Shown in pieces: positions 46,371-56,236 of a stretch of 63,335 bases of DNA. This stretch comes from an uncultured Eudoraea sp. (lineage in GTDB: Bacteria; Bacteroidota; Bacteroidia; Flavobacteriales; Flavobacteriaceae): positions 1 through 63,335 of the forward strand of contig NZ_CAMYKG010000009.1 of NCBI RefSeq assembly GCF_947258925.1, written 5' to 3'. A program made the position numbers and the translations under genes. Every line of letters begins with the position of its first letter. Within the stretch, counting starts at the first letter, position 1. The notes under the pieces are model-generated. The model did no database searches and had not been told where the DNA came from. It saw only the letters and a list, made by a program, of their open reading frames with translations.

Positions 46371-48330
46371 TAGGGATACGCAGAATTACTTTTGTGCCAG
46401 AAGCATTACCTTCAGGATCAAAAAGGTCTTCAATTTCTAATTTAAATGTATTTTGATAATCCTTGGAAAAATTTGCCAAACGTTCTTTGGTAATGGCTAT
46501 CCCAACGGATTTACGTTTTAAAACTTTGCTTTCTTTTAGTCTTTCCGCAACTGCCCTGCCTACCCCATTATCTGTTATCTCAATATTTATATATGCATTA
46601 TTACCTTTACTTACGTGCAATAAAATTGATTTGTCACCATCTTTTGAAGAAAGTCCATGCCATAAGGCATTTTCCAAAAAAGGTTGTAAAATAAGGGAAG
46701 GAATTTTAATGATATGGGTGTCTATTCCCTCATCCACGACAATATCAAACTGGATTTCATTAGAAAAACGGATATTTTCTATATTCATGTATAGTTCAAC
46801 CGTTTCAAGTTCTTCGGCTAATGGGATTTCCCTGACCGATGAGGCTTCTAGTATTTTCCTCACGAGCTTTGAAAACTTATTCAGATAAAAAACAGCATTC
46901 TTTTTTTCGTTATTGATGATATAAAGCTTAATTGAATTGAGAGAATTGAACAAGAAATGTGGATTCATTTGGCTGCGGAGCATACTTTGTTCAAGAGTAA
47001 GCAATTTCTTATCACTTCTGAGTTGAGTTTGTCTATATAAAATGTATAGAATAATGGTAAGAAGGGCAACCAATAGCAAACTTATTAATAAGGTATTTTG
47101 ATTTTTACGCAACCTTAGATTAATTATTTCATTCTCTTTGGCAAGTACTTCTATTTGGGTGTTCTTCTTTTCAGTTTCCGACCTGTTAACTAAATCAGCT
47201 AGGTAACGCTTGTTACGATCATTGGATATTTTTTCCTCTACTTCATCTGCCTTTAGAAAAAACTCTTTGGATTTTTTGAAATCATCCTGATCTTCCCATA
47301 ACTCAGATAAAAAGGAGTAAGCCTCTTCCATCTCCGTGAGCAGGTTATATTTCTTAGCTATTTCAAGGCCTTTGTTCAGGTTGAATTCGGCTTCCTCTAT
47401 CTGATTATTTTTGATCTGTGCCCAACCAATATTTACGTAAATCTCAGAGATGATTTTCATATCGCCAAGTTCTTCAGCGGGTTTTAGAATGGTGTTAAAA
47501 ATTTCAATAGCTTCCCTGGCTTTACCTAGATGAACATAAACATGTGCAATTCCAAGATTTGATAATATATCTAGTCTAACAGACCCCGCACTTTTGTTTA
47601 AGTTCAGTGATCTTTCATAATATTCTAAGGCTTCCTCCAATTCACCTTCGGCCTCAAGACACTCACCTATATCCTTATAGTTTGTTGCAATACCAAGCGA
47701 ATTACCCAGTTCTTCCTCGAGCACTGCGGATTCCTTAAAATTGTAAATCGCAAGGTCATACTGACCTAAAGTCCTGTAAATATGGCCTATATTGTTAAAA
47801 GTGAAATTTAAATTCCTTTTAATATGGTTATTAGGGTTTTCTATATTCTCCGCAAGTAGTACAGCCTTTTGCGCATAGTCCAGAGCTGATGGGATACCCT
47901 CTGTTCTGCGATAGACAGCACTTAACAGCGCAAAACTATAAATTTGAAATTCTTTATTATCATTTACATTGGCAGCCTCTAAAGCTTTTTCATGGAGTTT
48001 AATGGCTTTGCTGTATAGTGAATAGTTTCGGTAGGATATTCCCAATTCATTTAAGGCATAGGAAATACCTTCGGGGTAATTACCAATTTCAGAAGCGTTT
48101 GCAAAATAACGCATCAAACTAGTATCCCGTTTAATGGGTTCGAGAATAGTATTCAAACCTTTAAAAGTTTTAGGGGCCTCTGAAATAAGGTTTTCTGTAG
48201 TTTCTTTGAAATTTTTGGAAATGTCCTGCGCCCTGGCCTGAAATAAAACAAGCGTGATAAGAAGAAATGATATCACGAGATAAGGGGTAAAAAAAGAAGG
48301 GATACGGGGGGTATTGCTACTTTTTGCCAT
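46363..48330 (-). CDS. TPR-containing sensor histidine kinase (LytS-like, His_kinase family)
   Basis: A 655-residue sensor. An N-terminal signal or membrane segment (about 14-32) is followed by six or more tetratricopeptide repeats (about 90-380, with blocks such as ALEYYERSLNLNKSAG and NNIGHIYRTLGQYDLAIYNF), a coiled coil (about 380-410), a transmembrane helix (about 412-432), and a kinase core. The core has the phospho-acceptor motif QMNPHFLFNSLNSIKLYI and an ATPase domain with ILQPFLENALWHGL (N box) and ITDNGVGRAVA (G box). This class pairs with LytTR regulators, and one is encoded directly upstream on the same strand. Confidence 0.93.
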   Translation of the reverse strand: MAKSSNTPRIPSFFTPYLVISFLLITLVLFQARAQDISKNFKETTENLISEAPKTFKGLNTILEPIKRDTSLMRYFANASEIGNYPEGISYALNELGISYRNYSLYSKAIKLHEKALEAANVNDNKEFQIYSFALLSAVYRRTEGIPSALDYAQKAVLLAENIENPNNHIKRNLNFTFNNIGHIYRTLGQYDLAIYNFKESAVLEEELGNSLGIATNYKDIGECLEAEGELEEALEYYERSLNLNKSAGSVRLDILSNLGIAHVYVHLGKAREAIEIFNTILKPAEELGDMKIISEIYVNIGWAQIKNNQIEEAEFNLNKGLEIAKKYNLLTEMEEAYSFLSELWEDQDDFKKSKEFFLKADEVEEKISNDRNKRYLADLVNRSETEKKNTQIEVLAKENEIINLRLRKNQNTLLISLLLVALLTIILYILYRQTQLRSDKKLLTLEQSMLRSQMNPHFLFNSLNSIKLYIINNEKKNAVFYLNKFSKLVRKILEASSVREIPLAEELETVELYMNIENIRFSNEIQFDIVVDEGIDTHIIKIPSLILQPFLENALWHGLSSKDGDKSILLHVSKGNNAYINIEITDNGVGRAVAERLKESKVLKRKSVGIAITKERLANFSKDYQNTFKLEIEDLFDPEGNASGTKVILRIPII

Positions 48331-48348
48331 TAGTAATTCTCGAATTGA

Positions 48349-49083
48349 TTATAACAAATCTAAAAAATCAGATTTTTTTTGACGTGATACGGGTATTTTA
48401 TGATTGGATTCTAGCACAACGTAACCGTCTGTCTTAAGAAACTCCTTAATTTTGGTGAGATTAATTATATAAGAGTTGTGGATCCTGAAAAAGGAATCAT
48501 TTGGGAGCAATTCATTAACTTCTTTTAGTTTTTTGGTGAGTACCATCTTATGCCCATCTTTAAGATAAATGGTGCTATAATTTCCGTCCGATTCAGCGTA
48601 TAGAATTTGATCACTCTCCAGGAATACCAGTTTTCCATCTGTATTAAAAGTTATTTTCTTATACTTTTGATTGGAATTAAAATTCAATAATATCTTTTCA
48701 AGTTTATCTGCAGTATAATTTTTCGCATTAAACTTTTTTATTTTTACTATAGTCTCACTAAGATCGTCTGTATCAATGGGTTTTAAAAGATAATCAATGG
48801 CTTCATTCTTCAGTGCTTTTATGGCATATTGATTGTAGGCCGTAGTAATCACGACGGGAAAATCTCTATTGCTCAATTTTTTAATGAATTGAAAACCATC
48901 CATGGTAGGCATTTCAATATCTAGAAATAAACAATCCGGCGTGGAGTTTTTTAGATAAGATAAGGCTTCAAAAGGATCGGTAAAAGAGGCAACTATACTA
49001 ATTTCATCACTGAAATTTGTCAATTCCCATGAAAGACTTTGAAGCGCTTTCTTTTCATCATCTACTATAACTGCTTCTAACAT
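48349..49083 (-). CDS. LytTR family response regulator
   Basis: A 244-residue response regulator. The receiver domain (1-120) has the acidic pair DDEKKA near the start, the phospho-acceptor Asp in CLFLDIEMPTMDGF, the Thr in VITTAY and the Lys in YLLKPID. The C-terminal LytTR DNA-binding domain (about 140-240) has ILYAESDGNYSTIYL, FFRIHNSYIIN and VPVSRQKK. It is 18 bases upstream of the TPR histidine kinase gene and is surely its partner. The target is unknown. Confidence 0.95.
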   Translation of the reverse strand: MLEAVIVDDEKKALQSLSWELTNFSDEISIVASFTDPFEALSYLKNSTPDCLFLDIEMPTMDGFQFIKKLSNRDFPVVITTAYNQYAIKALKNEAIDYLLKPIDTDDLSETIVKIKKFNAKNYTADKLEKILLNFNSNQKYKKITFNTDGKLVFLESDQILYAESDGNYSTIYLKDGHKMVLTKKLKEVNELLPNDSFFRIHNSYIINLTKIKEFLKTDGYVVLESNHKIPVSRQKKSDFLDLL

Positions 49084-49455
49084 TACTTTTAAATATACCT
49101 GAAAGTTACAAATTTAGAATTATTGCTTCCCTTTCATTTCAAAATATGTATAGATAGATTGAATGGGCGTATGGTTGGCGGAAAAATACTTAGAACTGAC
49201 ATCTAAGAGACGTATTTTAGAATTTGCTGCCAATATTTCGTGTCTATAGAGAGAAACCATTTATTTATAATCATCTGAATATCAATGAAATAAAATAAAC
49301 GAATTTTTTACCGCCCTTTGGAGGTACCATTTATACATATTTTAATACCAATTATACAAATAGATTGTGAGGATTATTTGTTACCACATAATTTGGTCTT
49401 AAAATAATTTGGAATTACGAGTACGAGCATATGCTCAAAAATCTAATGAGATCCA
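49084..49455. other. Intergenic region with two short palindromes
   Basis: About 370 AT-rich bases between the divergent LytTR regulator and the small secreted gene. Visible symmetric elements are CTTAGA/TCTAAG with a 7-base spacer at 49189-49207, and the perfect palindrome GAGCATATGCTC at 49425-49436, about 20 bases before a small ORF. No gene is supported. Confidence 0.5.
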
Positions 49456-49608
49456 ATGAAAAAATGTATTATATTTTTTACCCTTTTAATCCTGGCTATA
49501 CTGCTTGCTGTATTGACGGATAATAAGGAACACTCTGTTAATGTTGATGAAGTGGTCCTGGGAGAAAATAATATTGATAAGCTTTTAGCTGAAGATCGGG
49601 GTTTCTGA
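49456..49608 (+). CDS. Small exported or membrane-anchored peptide
   Basis: A 50-codon frame starting with ATG: a lysine pair, then a hydrophobic stretch (residues 4-20, CIIFFTLLILAILLAVL), then an acidic tail of 30 residues (TDNKEHSVNVDEVVLGENN and on). This pattern is that of a signal peptide or a single-pass small membrane protein. No family is recognised. It lies 40 bases upstream of the unknown secreted protein at 49649 and divergent from the LytTR regulator, which might control it. Confidence 0.45.
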   Translation: MKKCIIFFTLLILAILLAVLTDNKEHSVNVDEVVLGENNIDKLLAEDRGF

Positions 49609-49648
49609 GAGTAATAATGATCCAAGTAATATTTTAAAATTAGCAACC

Positions 49649-50197
49649 ATGCCACATTTTGTTATTAAATCCCTTAAGGTTGGTCTATGGTTAATTTTTC
49701 CGATGCTCTTTACGGTTAATAAAAATTTGAATGTCAGTGCGGATGAACCAATTTTGCCTGAAGGTAGTTATGTGTTAAAGGTTAGGGGAGAATGTGAATT
49801 ACTCTTGCATGGTACAGTAAATTTTACGACTGCTACAAAGAAAACCCGGAAAGGAAAAGAGTACACTACTTTTAAATTAGCTCTAAAGGTCGGGCAGACG
49901 ACACCTGCAAATTCAATAGGGTTTTTTATTTCAGAAAACTACGATTCGGCAAAATTAAAAGAAGGCAGATATAGGGTGTCAAGAAATATTGATGGTTTCC
50001 TGGATCGTTTTGTTGGAGTTTTTGGGTTTGCCAATATTGATCAATATGGGGAAGTACCATTTTTTACAAAAAATGGGAGCATTGGGCTTTATAACGTAAA
50101 TGAAAATTTAGTAGAAGGAAATATAAATGTGGATTTTGAAAATCACCTCGGCGAAAATTTAACCATAGAAGGAGATTTTATCGCTTTAAGAAAATAG
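49649..50197 (+). CDS. Secreted protein of unknown function
   Basis: A 182-residue protein that I do not recognise. Residues 1-30 look like a signal sequence (IKSLKVGLWLIFPMLFTV, cleavage near VSADE). The rest is beta-rich, with alternating polar and hydrophobic residues, few Cys (one), and ends in NLTIEGDFIALRK. It could be a small beta-barrel or beta-sandwich, inferred from pattern only. It is downstream of the 50-codon small gene and near the LytTR/TPR two-component genes. Confidence 0.65.
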   Translation: MPHFVIKSLKVGLWLIFPMLFTVNKNLNVSADEPILPEGSYVLKVRGECELLLHGTVNFTTATKKTRKGKEYTTFKLALKVGQTTPANSIGFFISENYDSAKLKEGRYRVSRNIDGFLDRFVGVFGFANIDQYGEVPFFTKNGSIGLYNVNENLVEGNINVDFENHLGENLTIEGDFIALRK

Positions 50198-51011
50198 AAT
50201 TAAAGCTCGATTATTTGGTTTTATGGCCTTAAATTTGTCCATTGAGAATAAGTTCATTGAAGAATTATAAAGGTTTTAACTTTTAAGAAAAAGGAAAAGC
50301 CGTCAAACCATAAGTGCGACTCTGGGAAAGTATGTCTTTATAGATTTACTGGTGCTTTTAAGCAGCCCATAGATGGAATTGCTAATTGGATAACCATACC
50401 AATCATGTTGGTCATGTTATTTGCTCGATTTTTAGGTTTCGGGGGAACTACCTAGATCAGCAGAACCAAGAAGTAATTACAATTTAAACATCTAACGAGC
50501 CGTGCGGTTTGGCGGTATTTTTTTTCTTTTTGATCATCTATCAGAGCTCTTTGCGCGTTTTGACATTAAACAATGTTACGGAATGCTTAGATCCGTATAT
50601 CATTAATATTCTCTACTTATTTACTTTGGTATTCCTTATTCATCCAAAGATTGCACCTGCCGGTCCTTTTTATTGGAATAAATACAAAATTCATTTGCTA
50701 ACCCTTGCCTGGAAGGGATTTAAGTCTGTAAAACTTGATTGCACTCAAATTAATAAACCAGCAAGTATGTTTTATTATACTTTTTGGTTTAATTATTCCT
50801 GCTTGAAAATGATATAAATTTTTCTAAAAACTCACTTTCCTAAAAAGGCAGCAAACATCACTGGCGAACCTAGATTTCAACATACGGTGTTAAAAACTTT
50901 GGGTACTATTTAATAAAACCTCCTTTACAATTTGATAACATTTTTGAATCTTTGTTAGCCCTAACTCTTAGGAAATTCCATCCTACAATAACACTAATAA
51001 AAAGAAATAAA
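50198..51011. other. Long intergenic region before nrdB with degraded coding-like fragments
   Basis: About 810 bases without a convincing gene. It holds an imperfect inverted-repeat pair (50287-50322 and 50497-50526). A frame at 50509-50817 that opens with TTG, encodes a hydrophobic stretch and then LIHPKIAPAGPFYWNKYK, looks like a spurious or decayed gene. An AATCTTTG (50947-50954) resembles a weak -7 element for nrdB. Confidence 0.45.
50287..50526. repeat. Element bounded by imperfect inverted repeats
   Basis: The left arm (50287-50322) reads A-rich, GCCGTCAAACC, then GTGCGACTC. The right arm (50497-50526) read in reverse is A-rich, ACCGCCAAACC, then GCACGGCTC. The order and most bases match, over about 30 bases each. 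The centre of about 170 bases has no open frame with a recognisable product. It may be a small non-autonomous mobile element or a structured RNA; not established. Confidence 0.4.
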
Positions 51012-51998
51012 ATGACTGCAGCCTTTGAGCCAATTTTACAGGAAAACGAAGATAGATTTGTAATTTTTCCCATTCAACATGACGATTTATGGGAGTGGTA
51101 TAAAAAATGTGAAGCCTGTTTTTGGACTGCAGAGGAGATTGATCTTCATGAAGACCTTACGGACTGGAACAACAAACTTAGCGAGGATGAAAAATATTTC
51201 ATAAAACATATACTTGCTTTTTTTGCCGCTTCAGACGGAATTGTAAATGAAAACCTGGCAGAAAATTTTGTGAATGAAGTTCAATATTCAGAAGCTAAGT
51301 TCTTTTATGGATTCCAGATTATGATGGAGAATATTCACTCCGAAACCTATTCCTTGTTGATAGATACATATGTTAAAGATGAAAAGGAAAAAGGGATTTT
51401 GTTCAAGGCAATCGAAAATTTTCCGGCTATAAAGAAAAAAGCGGATTGGGCTTTGAAATGGATTGATTCCCCCAGCTTTGCAGAAAGATTAATTGCATTT
51501 GCAGCTGTAGAGGGAATCTTTTTTTCTGGTGCTTTTTGCTCCATATTTTGGTTAAAAAAACGAGGTTTAATGCCCGGACTAACGTTCTCTAATGAGTTAA
51601 TTTCAAGAGATGAGGGCATGCATTGCGACTACGCAGTACACCTGCATAATAAACACCTGATTAACAAAGTTCCTAAAAAGCGAATTACTGAAATTCTTGT
51701 AGATGCTCTAAATATTGAACGTGAGTTCATTACAGAATCCCTTCCCGTGAGTCTAATTGGGATGAATGCTAAACTAATGACTCAATATCTGGAATTTGTA
51801 ACAGATAGGTTATTAGTTGAATTGGAATGTGAGAAGGTGTACAATGCCACAAATCCTTTTGACTTTATGGATATGATCTCGCTTCAGGGGAAAACCAATT
51901 TCTTTGAGAAACGCGTTTCTGAATATCAAAAAGCCGGCGTTCTTAATAAAGATAAGGATGTAGATGCCCAAAAGATAAGCTTCGACGCTGATTTCTAG
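51012..51998 (+). CDS. nrdB: Ribonucleoside-diphosphate reductase, beta subunit (class Ia)
   Basis: Generates the tyrosyl radical for aerobic ribonucleotide reduction. The 328-residue protein (from the ATG at 51012) has the di-iron ligands Asp75 (FAASDGI), Glu106 and His109 with radical Tyr113 in [12 protein letters not shown], and Glu/His in [11 protein letters not shown]. The C-terminal FDADF tail docks the alpha subunit. The motifs match the eukaryote-like class Ia/R2 branch. The longer open frame (to 50952) starts with TTG within a promoter-like region, so ATG at 51012 is preferred. It precedes nrdA by 121 bases. Confidence 0.96.
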   Translation: MTAAFEPILQENEDRFVIFPIQHDDLWEWYKKCEACFWTAEEIDLHEDLTDWNNKLSEDEKYFIKHILAFFAASDGIVNENLAENFVNEVQYSEAKFFYGFQIMMENIHSETYSLLIDTYVKDEKEKGILFKAIENFPAIKKKADWALKWIDSPSFAERLIAFAAVEGIFFSGAFCSIFWLKKRGLMPGLTFSNELISRDEGMHCDYAVHLHNKHLINKVPKKRITEILVDALNIEREFITESLPVSLIGMNAKLMTQYLEFVTDRLLVELECEKVYNATNPFDFMDMISLQGKTNFFEKRVSEYQKAGVLNKDKDVDAQKISFDADF

Positions 51999-52119
51999 AA
52001 AAAGGACGACATAGTATTACCCCTTTTTTAATGGGGATATCAATTCATTTTAGTAAAGTCTTAGGCTCGTAAAATCAGCTTAACATAACCAACATAGCAC
52101 TTAAAATAATTATAAACAC

Positions 52120-54597
52120 ATGTATGTAGTAAAAAGAGATGGAAGAAAAGAGCCGATGATGTTCGACAAAATCACGGCAAGAGTACGTAAACTTTGTTAT
52201 GGTCTTAATGGCCTGGTAGATCCTGTAAAGGTAGCCATGCGGGTAATTGAAGGTTTATATGATGGTGTAACCACCTCTGAACTGGACAATCTTGCTGCTG
52301 AAATTGCCGCAACGATGACTACGGCGCATCCGGATTATGCAAAACTGGCCGCACGTATTTCTGTATCTAACTTACATAAGAACACTAAAAAGTCTTTTTA
52401 CGAAACAATGAAGGATTTGTATGAATATATAAATCCCAGAACCGGTAAAAAGGCGCCGTTATTGTCTGATGAGGTGTTTAAAGTTATCTCTGAAAATGCT
52501 GATAAATTAGATTCAACAATTATCTATAATAGGGATTTCGGGTATGACTATTTTGGATTTAAAACACTGGAGCGATCTTACCTCTTAAAATTAAATGGGA
52601 AAATTGCGGAAAGGCCACAGCACATGCTGATGAGAGTCGCAGTTGGCATACACCTGAACGATTTGGATGCAGCTATTGAGACTTATGAACTTATGTCCAA
52701 GAAGTATTTTACACATGCAACCCCAACCTTATTCAATTCGGGAACTCCCAAACCACAAATGTCTTCATGTTTCTTATTGGCAATGAAAGATGATAGTATA
52801 GATGGTATTTACGATACCTTAAAGCAAACTGCCAAAATTTCTCAATCTGCCGGAGGTATTGGTTTATCTATTCATAATATTAGGGCTACCGGGTCATACA
52901 TTGCAGGGACAAATGGTACTTCTAATGGCATTGTACCTATGCTCCAGGTATTTAATGACACGGCTCGTTATGTGGATCAGGGAGGTGGAAAACGTAAAGG
53001 TAGTTTCGCCATATATGTGGAACCCTGGCATGCAGATATCTTTGAATTTTTGGATCTCAAAAAGAACCACGGCAAAGAAGAAATGAGGGCAAGGGACCTT
53101 TTCTACGCCATGTGGGTGCCAGATCTTTTTATGAAAAGAGTGGAGGCCGACGCGGAATGGACACTAATGTGTCCTAATGAATGCCCTGGCTTATTCACAA
53201 ATCACAGTGAAGAATTTGAGACCTTATATACGAAATATGAGGCAGCAGGAAAAGGCAGAAAAACAATAAGGGCAAGGGAACTTTGGGAAAAAATCCTTGA
53301 ATCTCAAATAGAGACCGGAACCCCCTATATGTTGTATAAAGATGCGGCGAACAGGAAAAGTAATCAAAAGAATCTTGGTACAATCAGATCTTCAAACTTA
53401 TGTACCGAAATATTGGAATATACCTCACCAGATGAAGTTGCAGTATGTAACCTTGCATCTATTGCATTACCAATGTTTATTAAAAACGGGGAATTTGACC
53501 ATAAAGAATTATTTAGGGTAACCAAACGGGTGACTAAAAACCTTAACAGAGTAATAGATCGTAATTATTACCCGGTTGAAGAGGCAAGAAATTCCAATTT
53601 GAGACACCGGCCAATTGGATTGGGGGTACAGGGTCTGGCGGATGCATTCATTATGCTGCGTTTGCCTTTTACAAGTGATAAAGCAAAACAATTAAATCAA
53701 GAGATATTTGAAACCCTATACTTCGCGGCTGTTACGGCCTCTATGGAGCAGGCAAAAGAAGAGGGTGCTTATTCAACTTATGAAGGCTCACCTATTTCCC
53801 AGGGTCAGTTTCAGCATAATCTATGGGGCGTAAAGGATGAAGAACTATCAGGCAGATGGGATTGGGACAAATTGCGTAAGAAAATAGAAAAGCACGGGGT
53901 TCGTAATTCACTTTTAGTAGCACCGATGCCAACAGCTTCAACATCACAGATCTTGGGTAATAATGAATGTTTTGAGCCCTATACGTCCAATATTTATACC
54001 AGAAGAGTTCTTTCAGGCGAATTTATTGTGGTCAATAAACACCTGTTAGAAGATCTGGTTAAATTGGGATTATGGAATGAAAACCTGAAACAGGAACTGA
54101 TGCGTGCCAATGGTTCCATACAACATATTGATATTATACCAGAGGACATAAAAGAACTATATAAGACTGTTTGGGAACTCAGTATGAAAGATATTATTGA
54201 TATGTCCAGGCAAAGAGGTTATTTCATAGATCAAAGCCAGTCCTTAAATCTATTTATGGAGAATGCGAATTATGGTAAACTTACTTCTATGCATTTTTAC
54301 GCCTGGAAAAGTGGACTTAAAACCGGGATGTATTACTTAAGGACCAAAGCAGCGGTAGACGCAATTAAGTTTACGCTGGACAACACCAAGAAGAAGGAAG
54401 TCCCAGTTAGTGTGGCTGCGGAGGCGGAGGTTTCTGCTGCAACACCGGAAGCGGCAGTGGCTTTACCTGTTGAAACCACTCCTGTTAAACAACAGGAATC
54501 GGATGTTGAGCCAATGTCACAATCAGAAATGAAAGAATTGATCGCACGTTCTAAAGAAGGACTTGCAGACGATGATTGTCTGATGTGCGGTTCATGA
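52120..54597 (+). CDS. nrdA: Ribonucleoside-diphosphate reductase, alpha subunit (class Ia)
   Basis: Reduces ribonucleoside diphosphates to deoxyribonucleotides. The 825-residue protein has an N-terminal ATP-cone (about 1-95, starts [17 protein letters not shown]), the barrel with the active-site cysteines (SSCFLLAM and NLCTEILEY), the [23 protein letters not shown] block, and the C-terminal redox pair in DDCLMCGS. Between core and tail lies an Ala/Glu/Pro/Val-rich linker (about 768-805). It is followed by a strong terminator and forms an operon with nrdB. Confidence 0.97.
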   Translation: MYVVKRDGRKEPMMFDKITARVRKLCYGLNGLVDPVKVAMRVIEGLYDGVTTSELDNLAAEIAATMTTAHPDYAKLAARISVSNLHKNTKKSFYETMKDLYEYINPRTGKKAPLLSDEVFKVISENADKLDSTIIYNRDFGYDYFGFKTLERSYLLKLNGKIAERPQHMLMRVAVGIHLNDLDAAIETYELMSKKYFTHATPTLFNSGTPKPQMSSCFLLAMKDDSIDGIYDTLKQTAKISQSAGGIGLSIHNIRATGSYIAGTNGTSNGIVPMLQVFNDTARYVDQGGGKRKGSFAIYVEPWHADIFEFLDLKKNHGKEEMRARDLFYAMWVPDLFMKRVEADAEWTLMCPNECPGLFTNHSEEFETLYTKYEAAGKGRKTIRARELWEKILESQIETGTPYMLYKDAANRKSNQKNLGTIRSSNLCTEILEYTSPDEVAVCNLASIALPMFIKNGEFDHKELFRVTKRVTKNLNRVIDRNYYPVEEARNSNLRHRPIGLGVQGLADAFIMLRLPFTSDKAKQLNQEIFETLYFAAVTASMEQAKEEGAYSTYEGSPISQGQFQHNLWGVKDEELSGRWDWDKLRKKIEKHGVRNSLLVAPMPTASTSQILGNNECFEPYTSNIYTRRVLSGEFIVVNKHLLEDLVKLGLWNENLKQELMRANGSIQHIDIIPEDIKELYKTVWELSMKDIIDMSRQRGYFIDQSQSLNLFMENANYGKLTSMHFYAWKSGLKTGMYYLRTKAAVDAIKFTLDNTKKKEVPVSVAAEAEVSAATPEAAVALPVETTPVKQQESDVEPMSQSEMKELIARSKEGLADDDCLMCGS

Positions 54598-54674
54598 ACG
54601 TAACCTATACTGAAATGCTGTTGGCTGATTATACTATACCGTTTCAGTTATAGTGTAGATAGTGTTTATTAATT

Positions 54675-54730
54675 AAAAAACACCTGGGGCAGATCTACCC
54701 CATTTTCGGATCTGTCAGTAGGTGTTTTTT
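54675..54730 (+). terminator. Strong rho-independent terminator after nrdA
   Basis: Perfect 11-base arms (AAAAAACACCT and AGGTGTTTTTT) enclose an inner stem CAGATC/GATCTG and end in a T-run. It lies 78 bases after the nrdA stop codon. Confidence 0.8.
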
Positions 54731-55306
54731 CATGCGCACAATTTTCTTTCTTTACACTTAAATACCGGGTTGGCTTACAAATGCGAATATGTACGGTTTA
54801 AATGATAAACCATACTCTACTCATTGTAAAAATGTAATGAAATTATGCCCAAAGGATTACGTATAGAATTATAGAAATTAGTCGGGGAATAAATATAAAA
54901 TTGAATTGTAATTAGGATTACATTTGGAAGTAAACGCTGTATAAGTTTAATTTTTGGGGTACATCACCCATAAAAGCCTGAAGTATTTTTACTAAATAGT
55001 GCTTTTAATCCTATTTTTTAAAAATAGGTCTTACAACATTATAAGATATAAGAATCAATGCTGTGTAAATTAATAAAATGATAAAATAATTGTCCATTGC
55101 CAGGGGAATATTAATTAATGCTAACAATTTTATATACGGACCAAATTCGGATTCAGATTACCAAATTGTAAAAAAAACATATAAAAAATGTTAATATCAT
55201 CAATTTTACTATTAAATGACAATGATTTATCCGGATTACGGCAATAATAAGATTTATTGCTTGGGGATATGATATCTATTGGGAATATCAAAAGTATCAG
55301 GAAAGT
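54731..55306. other. AT-rich convergent intergenic region
   Basis: About 570 bases with no open frame of note, between the nrdA terminator and the end of the minus-strand TIM-barrel gene. The only symmetric element seen is CCTATTTTT/AAAAATAGG at 55010-55028 (9-base arms, one-base centre), which may be a terminator for the minus-strand genes. Otherwise I see nothing in it. Confidence 0.5.
55010..55028. repeat. Near-perfect AT-rich palindrome
   Basis: CCTATTTTT and AAAAATAGG with a single T between them. It is located between convergent genes. Confidence 0.45.
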
Positions 55307-56227
55307 TCAATTAAAAGCATCAACTGATTTGTAGGCGTTTATTACCGCCAATTCACCTTCTTTATTAGGCCTGGAATTCCCGTGTTCCATTCCCAAAATA
55401 CCCTTAAAACCCTTTTCATAAATGAACTTAAAGATATTTTTATAGTTTATTTCTCCCGTTGTAGGTTCCTTTCTGCCCGGGTTATCGCCAATTTGGAAAT
55501 AAGCAATTTCATCCCAGCAAGCTTCTATATTAGGAATAAGATTCCCTTCCTGAATTTGTTGATGGTAAATGTCAAAGAGTATTTTGCATGATGGGGAATT
55601 TACAGCTTTGCAAATTTCATATGCCTGTGGAGATTCTGTGAGGAAAAGACCGGGATGATTTCTAAAATTCAATGGTTCAAGAACCATTGTTAAATCATGA
55701 GGCTCCAGCAGTGCACTTGCTTGTTTCAAAGATTCAATAACATGAGACATTTGATATCCCATCGATAAATGTAAATCTAAATGGCCCGGTACAACTGTCA
55801 TCCATTTGGCATTTACGCGCTGAGCTACATCTATGGCTTGCTTTATATAGTCTAAAAACTCTTGCCGTTTCCCTAAATCCCCTGACGCCAGATTTGGTTC
55901 TGTCCAATATATCTTATGCGCAACAAAGACGCCCATTTCAATTCCCCTCCCTTGCATAGTCCTGGCCATTTTTTCCTGCAGGGAAACGGATCGCTGCATC
56001 ATTCCATTATCTTCAAAGGCGGTAAACCCCTGGTCTGCCATGAAGTTAAGTTGTGCAATTGGATCTTCCCCGGCACTATGTTTAAACATTCCCAGATGCG
56101 GTGCATATTTCAGATGAAAAGTATGTTTTAAGGAATCCTCAAAAATAGCTCCCGGGGCTGAAAACCCTGATAAGGACAGGGCACCTGCCGCGCAAGCTGA
56201 TTTATTTATGAAACTTCTTCTTTTCAA
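55307..56227 (-). CDS. Hydroxypyruvate isomerase-like TIM-barrel protein with signal
   Basis: A 306-residue TIM-barrel protein of the AP-endonuclease-2/hydroxypyruvate isomerase (Hyi) superfamily. It begins MKRRSFINKSACAAGALSLSGF, a twin-arginine (Tat)-type signal, so it is predicted to be periplasmic. Metal ligands expected for the fold are visible in VLEPLN (Glu), ILFDIYHQQ (Asp, His), FQIGDNPGR (Asp) and GILGMEHGNS (Glu). It ends at the terminus of the GMC/small-subunit operon, 10 bases after the small-subunit gene. It may isomerise or open an oxidised sugar; the substrate is unknown. Confidence 0.88.
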   Translation of the reverse strand: MKRRSFINKSACAAGALSLSGFSAPGAIFEDSLKHTFHLKYAPHLGMFKHSAGEDPIAQLNFMADQGFTAFEDNGMMQRSVSLQEKMARTMQGRGIEMGVFVAHKIYWTEPNLASGDLGKRQEFLDYIKQAIDVAQRVNAKWMTVVPGHLDLHLSMGYQMSHVIESLKQASALLEPHDLTMVLEPLNFRNHPGLFLTESPQAYEICKAVNSPSCKILFDIYHQQIQEGNLIPNIEACWDEIAYFQIGDNPGRKEPTTGEINYKNIFKFIYEKGFKGILGMEHGNSRPNKEGELAVINAYKSVDAFN

Positions 56228-56236
56228 ATTAATAAT

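Noticed and set aside
50509..50817. 102-codon plus-strand frame before nrdB
   Set aside because: It opens with TTG within the right arm of an inverted repeat, has no family resemblance, is AT-biased like intergenic DNA, and stops well before nrdB. It is more likely spurious or decayed.
50952..51011. N-terminal extension of nrdB from a TTG
   Set aside because: It starts in a promoter-like AATCTTTG region, and the ATG at 51012 gives the normal family start.
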